From: Canibacter sp052085365
GTDB lineage: Bacteria; Actinomycetota; Actinomycetes; Actinomycetales; Microbacteriaceae
Assembly (NCBI GenBank): GCA_052085365.1
Contig: JBQDFP010000022.1
Location: 1-33,470 of the forward strand
DNA length: 33,470 nucleotides
Direction of reading: 5' to 3'
The stretch's first letter is position 1, and each line of letters begins with the position of its first letter. The position numbers and the translations under genes are program-made. Positions 16,004-23,718 of the stretch are shown here, one piece after another. The notes below the pieces were generated by a model that was not told where the DNA came from, did not search any database, and saw nothing but the letters and a program-made list of their open reading frames with translations.

Positions 16004-16363
16004 CTATCGCTTCAACATCTTTTCAAGCACCGCGGCTTCACTGATATCAGCTGCTTTGGTTGCCGTGATCAGAGTGACCTTCGTGCTTGCGACAAGATCT
16101 TTCAACTTTTTGTAAGCCTCGGCTTGCTCACCAGACTTCAGCTCATTCTGATATTTTTTCTCAAACTCTTCGAATTTGTCTTCGTCATGTTGATACCACT
16201 TGCGCAATTCAGCGGACGGGGCAATGTCTTTGATCCACTCATCAATCTGAGCTTTCTCTTTACTCACCCCTCGCGGCCACAACCGGTCGACGAGCACCCG
16301 AGTGCCGTCCGACTTGACCGCGTCATCGTATGCGCGCTTGAGCGAAAGATTCTTTTTCGACAT
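16004..16363 (-). CDS. DUF488 family protein
   Basis: This 119-residue soluble protein begins MSKKNLSLKRAYD and carries the DUF488 signature RVLVDRLWPRGVSKEKA. It continues IDEWIKDIAPSAELRKWYQHD, then a highly charged helical segment and TLITATKAADISEAAVL. The family is widespread and small, with no agreed function. I start at the ATG at 16363, which has GGGAGG about five bases upstream; an open frame reaches 16387 but lacks such a site. It is directly upstream of the flavoprotein gene. In related proteins the C-terminal segment is usually LLYGAKD-like; here it is TLITATKAAD. Confidence 0.9.
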   Translation of the reverse strand: MSKKNLSLKRAYDDAVKSDGTRVLVDRLWPRGVSKEKAQIDEWIKDIAPSAELRKWYQHDEDKFEEFEKKYQNELKSGEQAEAYKKLKDLVASTKVTLITATKAADISEAAVLEKMLKR

Positions 16364-16462
16364 GGTGCCTCCCGATACTGAAATCACCGCGACACTCGCC
16401 AGTCAACCACACTCGACAGCTACACTGGAAGGGCAGTGCAACTCTGAGGGGGAGTGGTGCAT

Positions 16463-16657
16463 ATGGACCGTGAGTATATATTTCACCGTATTTCTGTCAG
16501 TCGATCTCGTGAAGGTTCTACACCGACTGAAGACTACCGCGACGTTATTCGACAGCATGCGGCGCTCGGTTGGAAATTCGAACAAATCGTGCAATTTGAC
16601 ACGCAACAACCACCTCACATTGATGTGGTTTTCTCTCGTGAAAGGAAAGCACAATGA
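16463..16657 (+). CDS. DUF4177-like small protein
   Basis: This 64-residue protein follows a DUF4177-like pattern: an initial strand YIFHRISVSRSR, a helix YRDVIRQHAALGWKFEQIV, and a last strand HIDVVFSRERK. The function is unknown. The purine run GAGGGGGAG ends nine bases before the ATG at 16463, supporting this start over GTG codons at 16454 and 16457. Its stop overlaps the DUF2165 gene as ATGA, so the two proteins are made together. Genes of this type are easily missed because of their size. Confidence 0.75.
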   Translation: MDREYIFHRISVSRSREGSTPTEDYRDVIRQHAALGWKFEQIVQFDTQQPPHIDVVFSRERKAQ

Positions 16658-17199
16658 AACATCCACTTCGGCTTCTACAATCATTTACCGTCTTTTGCGC
16701 GGGACTCTACGGACTGGTCGTGTTCGGTGGCAACCTGATGGATTACGACTCGAACTACCAATTTGTGCACCACGTGCTTTCGATGGACACCACATTTGAG
16801 GGGAATGCGCTCATGTGGCGCGCAATCGAAAGCCCAGTCATTCATCACATTGCCTACATCGGAATTATTGTGATGGAGGGCCTGTTTGCGTTCTGTGGCA
16901 TCGTCGGCGGTATCAAACTCTTTGCACGACGAAACGCATCAGTCGCCGCATATAACAGTGCGCGAGCTTGGGGTTACGCTGCTTACGCACTCGGGTTTGT
17001 GATCTGGTTCTTAGGCTTCATTGTCGTCGGTGCTGAATGGTTCGCCATGTGGCAGTCAGACAGCTGGAACGGCAAAGAAACTGCGATGGCGATCATTACA
17101 CTGTGGGCCGGTTGGGCAGTGCTTCTCGCAGTGAATGAGCCACAGGAAGTTGCGCATGCTGACGCGGTTACACACGCTGAACACGCAGCCGACCGTTAG
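16654..17199 (+). CDS. DUF2165 family membrane protein
   Basis: This 181-residue integral membrane protein has four helices: about 8-28, 65-90, 105-130 and 142-160. DUF2165 motifs include YGLVVFGGNLMDYDSNYQFVHHV and VLSMDTTF in the first extracellular loop. The third and fourth helices carry GYAAYALGFVIWFLGFIVVGAEWFAMW. Function is unknown. The start ATG overlaps the DUF4177-like stop. The last bases overlap the stop of the convergent MHS transporter by four bases, so no room is left for a terminator between them. The soluble C-terminal tail has several histidines. Confidence 0.9.
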   Translation: MKHPLRLLQSFTVFCAGLYGLVVFGGNLMDYDSNYQFVHHVLSMDTTFEGNALMWRAIESPVIHHIAYIGIIVMEGLFAFCGIVGGIKLFARRNASVAAYNSARAWGYAAYALGFVIWFLGFIVVGAEWFAMWQSDSWNGKETAMAIITLWAGWAVLLAVNEPQEVAHADAVTHAEHAADR

Positions 17200-18554
17200 G
17201 CCGCCGCGGGCTCAACAAGATGTCGGTCCCGGTTCACCGCTTTCAACGGTGCCCGGGCCATATCACGACTCAACAGCAGCATCGGAACACCTGCGATCAC
17301 GATAATTGCGGTCGCGTACCAAGCGGGTGCAAGCGCCGAGCCAGTGACTTGGATGAGCCAGGTGCCGACGAGCGGTGACAGTCCACCGAAAAGAACGGTC
17401 GCAACGTTGTAGCCGATAGCCATGCCTGAGAACCTGCCAACTGCGGTGAACTGTTCGGGCACGGCCGATGCTGCGATCGCGCTCCATCCTGCTGCCGGCG
17501 CAGCCAACACTGCCACCCCGATCATCATGGAGGCGCCGGACCCACCACTCAACATCATGTATGCCGGCACGGTGCCGAACAAGATGACGAGCGCGAGCAC
17601 CAAGAACATGGGGCGGCGGCCAAACCGATCGGACGCGAGGCCAAGAAACGGGGTTACTGCGATCGCCACAACTGCCGCGACGGTTCCAAACCACAAGGAT
17701 GCGGATGTCGGGACCTGCGAGGTATTCTCAAGATACGTTGGCACGTTCGTGATGTTCAGGAAATATGAGACCGAACCCACGGATGAAATCAGAAACGCGA
17801 CGAGCACGGCTTTCGGCTGTTGTGCGAGCACGGTGATCAGGGGTGAGCGCTCTTGATTGACTTTGGTTTCTTTCACCTCGTTGAACGTTTCGGTTTCGTC
17901 CATAAACCGGCGAAGCGGAATCATCAAGAGTGCTAAGGCAGCGCCGAAAAGAAACAGTACCCGCCAGCCCCAGCTGTCCATCTGCTCGGAGCTCAGCGTT
18001 GTCGACAGCAGGAATCCACCGCCGACTGCGAGCAACGAACCGAGTTCTGAATTTGCTGCGGCCCAGCTTGCTGCCAACCCTCGCCGCCCGTCGCGTGCTG
18101 ACTCCACCAGATAAACCATGATTCCGGTGTATTCTGCCCCGACTGCGAACCCGGCGAGGCAGCGCAGCACCAACATGAGGATGCCGGCCCAGATGCCCCA
18201 CGTCTCTGCGCCTGGCAAGACTGCGATTGCGAAAAGTGCGATCGCCATGAGGCCCGCAGAGATGATGAGTGACGCTTTTCGCCCGATCCTATCTCCAAGG
18301 TGCCCAAAGACCATGGCACCCACGGGGCGGAACACGAACCCGGCTGCTCCGATTCCGAGCGTCAGCAGCAGCGAGTTGTCGTTGCCTAAGAAAAACACAT
18401 TGGTCAGACTCGTGGCGACATAGAAAAAGATCGAAAAGTCATACCATTCGACAACGGTGCCAAATGCGGCAACGAGCATTGAACTGCGTCGTCGCTTGGC
18501 AGCATGCGATGACTCAGACGCGGAATGTGGGGCGCTGGCAGCGGATTGGACCAT
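17196..18554 (-). CDS. MFS transporter, metabolite:H+ symporter (MHS) family
   Basis: This 452-residue protein has twelve predicted helices and the MHS signature. After a charged N-terminal tail comes FGTVVEWYDFSIFFYVA, then GHLGDRIGRKASLI in the first cytoplasmic loop. LRCLAGFAVGAEYTGIMVYLVE is in helix 4 and FGLASDRFGRRP-like FLGLASDRFGRRP in the second half. MHS members import organic acids, proline or betaine, or shikimate-type substrates with protons. A compatible-solute substrate is possible given ectABC, but nothing proves it. It is last in a probable minus-strand operon: Nudix, SDR fusion, MHS, with gaps of 11 and 13 bp. The length is normal for the family. Confidence 0.9.
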   Translation of the reverse strand: MVQSAASAPHSASESSHAAKRRRSSMLVAAFGTVVEWYDFSIFFYVATSLTNVFFLGNDNSLLLTLGIGAAGFVFRPVGAMVFGHLGDRIGRKASLIISAGLMAIALFAIAVLPGAETWGIWAGILMLVLRCLAGFAVGAEYTGIMVYLVESARDGRRGLAASWAAANSELGSLLAVGGGFLLSTTLSSEQMDSWGWRVLFLFGAALALLMIPLRRFMDETETFNEVKETKVNQERSPLITVLAQQPKAVLVAFLISSVGSVSYFLNITNVPTYLENTSQVPTSASLWFGTVAAVVAIAVTPFLGLASDRFGRRPMFLVLALVILFGTVPAYMMLSGGSGASMMIGVAVLAAPAAGWSAIAASAVPEQFTAVGRFSGMAIGYNVATVLFGGLSPLVGTWLIQVTGSALAPAWYATAIIVIAGVPMLLLSRDMARAPLKAVNRDRHLVEPAAA

Positions 18555-18567
18555 GTGCAGAGATTGA

Positions 18568-19674
18568 CTAGTGGTTTCTGAGCGCGTGGATCAGATCATC
18601 GCGGTTCATTTTGGAACGCCCAGAAATTTCAAGCTCTTGTGCACGCCGGTACAGCTCATCTTTTGTCCAGTCATCATAGCTTCCAGACTTGCCGCCTGTG
18701 CGTCCGACTTTCGAACGTGATGAAGCGGCTGCTGCGTTTGCAATTCTTGCAGATTTTTCTTTACTGTTGCCGTCTTTGCGGAGTTCTTCGTACAGTTCAG
18801 GATCTTTAATTGAGGGATCTTCAGTTTGTTTTGGCACGTCATTCCTTTCTTCTGTGACTGCGAGTGCAGTCACTTGTGATCGGCTATGTAAGACGTTGTA
18901 TTTATCTATAAGCGAATCAGGAACGAGGGCAAGCAATGGGCGTATCAGACGGTATCGAAAATCTGACACGATCACGGTTTTCCCCGCAGCCAACCCGCGC
19001 AAAGCATCCCGCACAATTCGGCTGGGTTTAGCCCAAGCAAACCACGGGACCCCCGTGCTCGCAAGTGCCATTCGCTGGTGAAACTCTGTGCGCACAAAGC
19101 CGGGACACAGCGCACTCGCGACGATTCCCCGTGCTCGGTACTGGGCATTGATCGATCGGGCAAGCATTATTGTGTGTGACTTTGCTGCGGCGTAGGTCCC
19201 GCTGGGTAAAAATCCTGCCAGGCTTGCCACATTGAGAATCCACCCCCGCTGTCGTTCAAGCATGACCGGCAAGACGGAATGACTGAGCGCAAGCGGCGCC
19301 CAAGCAAGCACATCGAACAGTTGCCGTTCGGCGGTCAGCGAGGAACGGTCGAGCGGCTCCTTCAAGCCAAATCCGGCGTTATTGATGAGCAAGTCAATGG
19401 GCGTGTTGCGGTCTGAGAGTCGTTCACGAACCACGTCGATACCAGCGTCGGTTGCGAGGTCCGCCGAAATTATTTCAATGGTCAGATCGGGTTGTTGTGA
19501 CTCGAGATCGCTTTTCAGTCTTTCGAGTCGCGCGGTGTTTCGAGCCACCAGCACCAGATCAACTGATTGTCGTCCCAGACGGGTCGCGAACGCGTGACCG
19601 AGGCCTGCTGAAGCCCCCGTAATGAGGGCTCGCTCGGGAGTAAATTCTGTGGAACGCTGGAGCAACGTGGTCAC
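18568..19674 (-). CDS. Short-chain dehydrogenase fused to a Rho N-terminal-like / plasmid-stabilisation-type tail
   Basis: Residues 1-270 are a classical SDR oxidoreductase. The NAD(P) motif is ITGASAGLGHA (18-28), with LLINNAG (95-101), S151 and Y161-x3-K165, so the active site is complete. Residues 280-368 are a lysine-rich module: KQTEDPSIKDPELYEELRKD, then SKEKSARIANAAAASSRS. A SAP/Rho-N-like end, YDDWTKDELYRRAQELEISG to DDLIHALRNH, closes it. In other actinobacteria such a module is usually a separate protein of about 90 residues. An internal GTG at 18837 follows AAAGGAATGAC. It would give exactly that 89-residue protein, so the gene may produce both a fusion and a free form, or be a recent join of two genes. 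The GTG at 19674 has GAAGG upstream. The SDR substrate is unknown. Confidence 0.85.
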   Translation of the reverse strand: MTTLLQRSTEFTPERALITGASAGLGHAFATRLGRQSVDLVLVARNTARLERLKSDLESQQPDLTIEIISADLATDAGIDVVRERLSDRNTPIDLLINNAGFGLKEPLDRSSLTAERQLFDVLAWAPLALSHSVLPVMLERQRGWILNVASLAGFLPSGTYAAAKSHTIMLARSINAQYRARGIVASALCPGFVRTEFHQRMALASTGVPWFAWAKPSRIVRDALRGLAAGKTVIVSDFRYRLIRPLLALVPDSLIDKYNVLHSRSQVTALAVTEERNDVPKQTEDPSIKDPELYEELRKDGNSKEKSARIANAAAASSRSKVGRTGGKSGSYDDWTKDELYRRAQELEISGRSKMNRDDLIHALRNH

Positions 19675-19685
19675 GGTGGCCTTCT

Positions 19686-20138
19686 CTACGACTGTTGTGT
19701 GGACTGCGTGTTCGTGAACGCTGCGGCCACAAGCGGAAACACATGATCTGCGTTCAGCGGTGCCGTGGTCGGACTGGTGTACACCTCAGGGTCAGTCGCT
19801 GATACCCAAAGCCGTTCGGCAATTTCGGCACGCGGTTGCACGTCGAAATCGTCCTCGAACGGGGGATAGGTGAACACGTGCGCCACAAGCGAGGTGTTCG
19901 CCTCATTTGCTGCAGCAGTATCAAAACGGTTTAAGAGTTGGAGTCTGTGCGGATCAAGCTTCACGCCGAGCTCTTCGTCGATTTCTCTGACCGCCGTCTG
20001 TGCTGGGGTTTCACCCGGTTCGGGTTTGCCTCCCGGAAGCATGAACATGCGTGTGCCGGCTTTACGTACTGTGAGCACTGTTCCGTTTGGGCGCGAAAGA
20101 ACAACGGCACTGACGGTGATCGTGTTTTTTGCAGCCAC
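19686..20138 (-). CDS. Nudix hydrolase
   Basis: This 150-residue soluble hydrolase has a perfect Nudix box at residues 37-59: G37-x5-E43-x7-R51-E52-x2-E55-E56-x-G58. It therefore should cleave a nucleoside diphosphate linked to another group, using magnesium. The segment before the box (MFMLPGGKPEPGET) is typical of MutT-like or house-cleaning members. The substrate cannot be told. The GTG at 20138 has no Shine-Dalgarno but lies six bases after CATAAT on the minus strand, so the mRNA may be leaderless. The SDR fusion gene starts 11 bp after its stop, and the two are probably co-transcribed. Confidence 0.9.
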   Translation of the reverse strand: MAAKNTITVSAVVLSRPNGTVLTVRKAGTRMFMLPGGKPEPGETPAQTAVREIDEELGVKLDPHRLQLLNRFDTAAANEANTSLVAHVFTYPPFEDDFDVQPRAEIAERLWVSATDPEVYTSPTTAPLNADHVFPLVAAAFTNTQSTQQS

Positions 20139-20144
20139 TCCGCC

Positions 20145-20150
20145 ATTATG
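20145..20150 (-). promoter_or_regulatory. -10 hexamer of the Nudix operon
   Basis: CATAAT on the minus strand matches five of six consensus bases. It ends six bases before the GTG start at 20138. No clear -35 lies at 16-18 bp. Confidence 0.4.
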
Positions 20151-20249
20151 TCACGCGAGTTTTATGTGAATTTATGGCGAATAGTTGCAAAAAATTGCTT
20201 AGATCCCGGTAGCCTTGTTGAAGTTCTTATACAACTATCAAGGAGAAAC

Positions 20250-20699
20250 ATGTCAACCCCTACCCCTGACAACGCACCTCAGCCGCCGCAGAACGGCGAC
20301 GAGACTCCGGCTGGCGCGCCAGGGAACCCGGCTGGCGTTCCTGAATCAGATAACGTGGCCCCTCCCGCGGCTCCACAGTACCAGGCTCCTGCCGCGCAGG
20401 CAGCTCCCGGGTATGCTCCGCAGTACGGCCAGCCGCAGCCGCCGAAGGGCCTCGCCATTGCGTCGCTCGTGCTCGGTATTGTCAGCATCGTCTTATGCCT
20501 GCTCTGGTACGTGTCGATCCCCGCTGGCATCGTCGGTGTCATTCTCGGTTTCGTTGCGAAGGCACGTCAGCAGCCGAAGAACCTGTGGCTCTGGGGCATC
20601 ATCCTCGGCTTTGTTGGCATCGTCCTCTCGATTGTTGTGGTCGTCATTGCCACAATTATCCTGACCTCGATGATCAACGAATACGGCACACAGTACTAA
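20250..20699 (+). CDS. DUF4190-domain small membrane protein
   Basis: This 149-residue protein has a Pro/Ala/Gln-rich cytoplasmic N-terminus of about 68 residues (repeated APQYQAPAAQAAPGYAPQYG-type text). Two helices typical of DUF4190 follow: KGLAIASLVLGIVSIVLCLL and WLWGIILGFVGIVLSIVVVV, with VGVILGFVAKARQQ between. No function is established for this family in actinobacteria. AGGAG lies about five bases before the ATG at 20250. A longer open frame back to 19938 covers the Nudix gene on the other strand and is not supported. A strong terminator follows 34 bp after the stop. Confidence 0.88.
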   Translation: MSTPTPDNAPQPPQNGDETPAGAPGNPAGVPESDNVAPPAAPQYQAPAAQAAPGYAPQYGQPQPPKGLAIASLVLGIVSIVLCLLWYVSIPAGIVGVILGFVAKARQQPKNLWLWGIILGFVGIVLSIVVVVIATIILTSMINEYGTQY

Positions 20700-20733
20700 G
20701 CCACCGTGGTCAGTGGACTCGCTGACGACACTT

Positions 20734-20773
20734 GAAACAGGCGCCTACCCGCATGCGGGTAGGCGCCTGTTTC
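20734..20773. terminator. Perfect 40-bp palindrome, bidirectional terminator
   Basis: The sequence is its own reverse complement over 40 bp. It runs from GAAACAGGCGCC through the centre CCGCATGCGG to GGCGCCTGTTTC. It lies between the convergent DUF4190 and methyltransferase genes. The stem is GC-rich, and the GTTTC end gives only a short T run in each direction. Confidence 0.8.
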
Positions 20774-20798
20774 GTATAACCCACATATTGCCACACTG

Positions 20799-22010
20799 CT
20801 AATCGACCCGATCGGCGAGAATCGCAACGTGCTTCCCACCCACCCGGGTCATGATCAGCACCGCGTTTTCAGAACCTCGAAGCTGTAACCGGTTCCGTAG
20901 CTGGGCTGGATCCACCCGCGACCCTCGTTTCTTAATCTCAAGCCGACCAATGTTGCGCGCACGAAGAGCTTTCTTGAGGTCCTTTTCACGAGCCGGTAGC
21001 ACCTCGCGCACGCGGAATGTTCGGGCAAAGGGTGTCGGGTAATACGCATCCGCACTCATGTATGCGATCTGCTCATGCAGCATTCCTGCGTTCAACTGCC
21101 GGGCGAGTGAGCCGAGCAGACGGGCACGAATGAGTGCGCCGTCGGGTTCATAGAGGTATTCACCCAGCTCTCTGGTGTCAGCATCACTAGTGTCTTGGGC
21201 AGCAGCAAGCTCAAATCGTTCACCTTTGTGAAAAACTACGGCAGAACGCGCAACAGTGTTTCGTGCTGCATCGCCAAACCACAGCGCCATTTCAACCACA
21301 CTGCCGTCAACTGATATCCATTGCGCTTCCGCGGCTTCCGGTAATTCTTCACGTGGAAACCCTGGCCCGAGTTTGACCCCACCCGAATAACGTTCGAGCG
21401 TGGTGAAGACAAACGTCAGGGACGGAGAATATTCATTGCTGAACACTCTGCGTGTGTTCGTGTGCCCTGAGGTTCGTCGCGCAGGGTCGAGAAACACGCC
21501 TGCAGTTTCAATAGGAACTCGTTCAGCGTCACCGGTCACCACTCTGAGATGCCCTGCAGCGCTACGACCGACACTCAGATTATGCTCGGCAAACGTTGCG
21601 GTCAACGGATCAATCTCTACCGCTGTCGTGTCGATTCCAGCTCGCGCAAATGCGAGCGACTCTGCTCCGAGCCCCGAACCCAAATCGGTTACAGACTGCA
21701 GCCCGGCTGCCGAGAGTCGACGGGCATGCTCGGCGGCGACCTCTGCACGAGACGCTTGTTCGAGACCAGCCTGAGTGAACAGCATCTGCATGGCAGCAGC
21801 ACCAAACTTACTGACCGCCTTCGAGCGCAATTGATGCTGTGTGAGCAACGCTGCCACGCGCGCCGGGTCGTCAATTTCGCGCCGCAACATGGAATTCGCC
21901 TGGGCATCGTTCGCGCCCTCAGCGAACAACCCAGCGACTCGATCGAGCGTGGCAAGCCCGGCGTCTGTCGCTAACCAAAACCACGCATCGGCGGGAGCGC
22001 TTGAGATCAT
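20799..22010 (-). CDS. SAM-dependent methyltransferase with THUMP-like C-terminal domain
   Basis: The 403-residue protein has a class I SAM-binding motif VTDLGSGLGAESLAFARAG and an acidic TAVEIDPLTA motif II. GDAERVP follows, then FLDPARR, which sits where the DPPY-like catalytic loop is expected. The C-terminal quarter (REVLPAREKDLKKALRARNIG through EIKKRGSRVDP) matches the THUMP-like domain of actinobacterial RNA-modifying-type methyltransferases. A target in RNA is likely but not shown. An open frame starts at a GTG at 22046. The ATG at 22010 has GCGAGG six bases upstream and gives MISSAPADAWFWL, so I prefer it. The gene is divergent from groES and convergent with DUF4190. Confidence 0.88.
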   Translation of the reverse strand: MISSAPADAWFWLATDAGLATLDRVAGLFAEGANDAQANSMLRREIDDPARVAALLTQHQLRSKAVSKFGAAAMQMLFTQAGLEQASRAEVAAEHARRLSAAGLQSVTDLGSGLGAESLAFARAGIDTTAVEIDPLTATFAEHNLSVGRSAAGHLRVVTGDAERVPIETAGVFLDPARRTSGHTNTRRVFSNEYSPSLTFVFTTLERYSGGVKLGPGFPREELPEAAEAQWISVDGSVVEMALWFGDAARNTVARSAVVFHKGERFELAAAQDTSDADTRELGEYLYEPDGALIRARLLGSLARQLNAGMLHEQIAYMSADAYYPTPFARTFRVREVLPAREKDLKKALRARNIGRLEIKKRGSRVDPAQLRNRLQLRGSENAVLIMTRVGGKHVAILADRVD

Positions 22011-22097
22011 TGGGGCCTCGCAGGGTAGGTAAAGAAGGTTCCTCACCAGAATATGTGTTCCGCGGCTCCTGTTCGCCTGAAGAATGACTGAGGGTCA

Positions 22098-22124
22098 TTG
22101 GCACTCGTCTTGCATGAGTGCCAA
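22098..22124 (+). promoter_or_regulatory. CIRCE operator 1 (HrcA site)
   Basis: TTGGCACTC and GAGTGCCAA are perfect inverted 9-mers with a 9-bp spacer. This is the CIRCE layout TTAGCACTC-N9-GAGTGCTAA with a matched A-to-G / T-to-C change in both arms. It lies over the groES -35. HrcA repression released by heat is the known mode for this site. Confidence 0.92.
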
Positions 22125-22139
22125 TTTTCGCCGTAGACT
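22110..22139 (+). promoter_or_regulatory. groES promoter
   Basis: TTGCAT (22110-22115), an 18-bp spacer and TAGACT (22134-22139) fit a vegetative promoter. The -35 begins inside the CIRCE 1 spacer. The start of transcription would fall at about the beginning of CIRCE 2. Confidence 0.6.
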
Positions 22140-22143
22140 TGCA

Positions 22144-22170
22144 TTAGCACTCTCCACGTGAGGCTGCTAA
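22144..22170 (+). promoter_or_regulatory. CIRCE operator 2, imperfect
   Basis: The left arm TTAGCACTC is a perfect CIRCE half. After nine bases the right arm GGCTGCTAA matches GAGTGCTAA at seven of nine positions. It lies just downstream of the predicted transcription start. HrcA could therefore bind on both sides of the promoter. Confidence 0.7.
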
Positions 22171-22220
22171 ACACACTGTCTTCACGTCATACGAAACACT
22201 TCAAAGAAAAGAGGTCAATC

Positions 22221-22517
22221 GTGTCGGTTCAGATTAAGCCGCTCGAAGATCGCATCGTCATCCAGCAGGTCGAGGCCGAGCAGACGACCGCATCAGGTCT
22301 GGTTATTCCTGACAGCGCAAAGGAAAAGCCCCAGGAGGGCGAAGTCGTTGCAGTTGGGCCGGGTCGCATCGACGACAACGGCAACCGTGTTCCGCTGGAC
22401 ATTGCAACTGGCGACCGCGTGATCTACTCCAAGTACGGCGGCACCGAAGTAAAGTACGGCGCTGACGAATACCTCGTGCTTTCAGCACGCGACGTACTCG
22501 CAGTCGTCGTTCACTAA
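22221..22517 (+). CDS. groES: Co-chaperonin GroES
   Basis: GroES forms the heptameric lid of the GroEL chaperonin. The 98-residue length is standard. Motifs are IKPLEDRIVIQQ at the start, the mobile loop TTASGLVIPDSAKEKPQEG, GEVVAVGPG and the C-terminal DEYLVLSARDVLAVV. The start is GTG with AGAGG about six bases upstream; an ATG at 22158 in the same frame would overlap CIRCE 2 and add a non-conserved leader. Two CIRCE sites control it. No groEL follows; a terminator comes 46 bp after the stop, so this groES is monocistronic and works with a GroEL made from another locus. Confidence 0.97.
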   Translation: MSVQIKPLEDRIVIQQVEAEQTTASGLVIPDSAKEKPQEGEVVAVGPGRIDDNGNRVPLDIATGDRVIYSKYGGTEVKYGADEYLVLSARDVLAVVVH

Positions 22518-22563
22518 GCGAACGCTCGAAGTTTCTCGTGCCACACCGGCACGGAAAGTTCAT

Positions 22564-22598
22564 AAGGACGGTCTCACCTGTGAGACCGTCCTTTTTTA
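22564..22598 (+). terminator. Rho-independent terminator of groES
   Basis: AAGGACGGTCTCAC and GTGAGACCGTCCTT form a perfect 14-bp stem with a 2-nt loop. It runs straight into a T tract. Confidence 0.93.
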
Positions 22599-22639
22599 TT
22601 CACTGCTGAATTGGCGGCAGCTACCTCCGCGCCAATACA

Positions 22640-23629
22640 GTGAATAGCGTGCGTCATAAATCAGGATTTTTCTACGGGTTTTTTGCCTACCTCACCTGGG
22701 GCGCTTTCCCGTTCTATTTCGGACTCCTCGCGCAGGTAGATGCGTTTGAAGTCATTCCTTGGCGCGTGGCAACCTGTGCGCTGTTCTGTGTAATCGCGAT
22801 CACAGTTACCGGCAGTTGGCGTCCCATCATGACCGTGATGAAAACCCCAAAACTTTTGGGACTGTTTTTCCTATCAGGGGTCCTGCTCTACGCAAACTGG
22901 CAGATCTTCGTCTACGGCGTCCTCACAGACCGAGTCCTCGAAACCTCGCTCGGATATTTCATCACCCCACTCATCACCATTTTGATGGGGGTCGTTTTCT
23001 GGAAAGAAAAACTGCGATTGTGGCAGTGGGTTGCCGTTATCGTCGCCGGAATTGGTGTCGTGGTGAGTGCGATTGCATACGGGCAATTCCCGACAATCGC
23101 CCTGGGGGTTGGCTTCTCGTTTGGACTCTACGGAGCGGTCAGAAAACTTGCTACCGTCGACGTGGGTGCGCTTGAAGGACTCACTATCGAAAGCATTGCG
23201 GTTCTGCCCGTCACGATTGCACAGTTCATACTCGTTGCAACGATCGGCGGAGGTATTACCGGTCTCGACTTTGGTGGCGGGGTCATCACTCTTCTGCTTG
23301 CCAGTGGCGCAGTTACTGCGATTCCATTACTGCTTTTTGGTGCAGCAAACCGGAGACTGCCGCTGTCGTATCTCGGCTTCTTGCAGTTCCTGACACCAAT
23401 TTTGAGTTTCATTTACGGTTGGCTCATCGCGCACGAGCCGATGAACATGATCCGCTGGTTTGGGTTCTTTGCAGTCTGGGTCGCGGTGCTTGTGCTCATT
23501 GGCGATATGATCTCGACAATTTCTCGACACCAGCGTAAGCACGAACCGTTCAGCGACGTTGATATTCCGGTCACCGGAGAAATCGGCATCGTCCCCACTG
23601 CTGATAGCCCCGCGGAATATAAAGAGTGA
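22640..23629 (+). CDS. rarD: RarD-type EamA/DMT transporter
   Basis: The 329-residue protein has ten helices of the drug/metabolite transporter superfamily with the RarD pattern. SGFFYGFFAYLTWGAFPFYF is at the start and EVIPWRVATC follows. NWQIFVYGVLTDRVLETSLGYF and ITPLITILMGVVFWKEKL come next, then LGFLQFLTPILSFIYGWLI. RarD proteins are linked to chloramphenicol sensitivity, but their true substrates are mostly unknown. The start may be the GTG at 22640 or the GTG at 22649, which lies seven bases after TACAGT and would be leaderless. The C-terminal 45 residues are hydrophilic. It reads toward guaB, which has its own promoter. Confidence 0.9.
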   Translation: MNSVRHKSGFFYGFFAYLTWGAFPFYFGLLAQVDAFEVIPWRVATCALFCVIAITVTGSWRPIMTVMKTPKLLGLFFLSGVLLYANWQIFVYGVLTDRVLETSLGYFITPLITILMGVVFWKEKLRLWQWVAVIVAGIGVVVSAIAYGQFPTIALGVGFSFGLYGAVRKLATVDVGALEGLTIESIAVLPVTIAQFILVATIGGGITGLDFGGGVITLLLASGAVTAIPLLLFGAANRRLPLSYLGFLQFLTPILSFIYGWLIAHEPMNMIRWFGFFAVWVAVLVLIGDMISTISRHQRKHEPFSDVDIPVTGEIGIVPTADSPAEYKE

Positions 23630-23636
23630 GCAGAGC

Positions 23637-23665
23637 ATTACACTAGGTAACAACCTTTCTATATT
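23637..23665 (+). promoter_or_regulatory. Candidate guaB promoter
   Basis: ATTACA (23637-23642), a 17-bp spacer and TATATT (23660-23665) lie about 50 bp before the guaB ATG, after the rarD stop. The -10 matches five of six and the -35 four of six consensus bases. Confidence 0.5.
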
Positions 23666-23718
23666 CCCTCTGCAGAAGCTGGCGCACCGGGAAAAATTCG
23701 TAATGAATCGGGAGAAAT

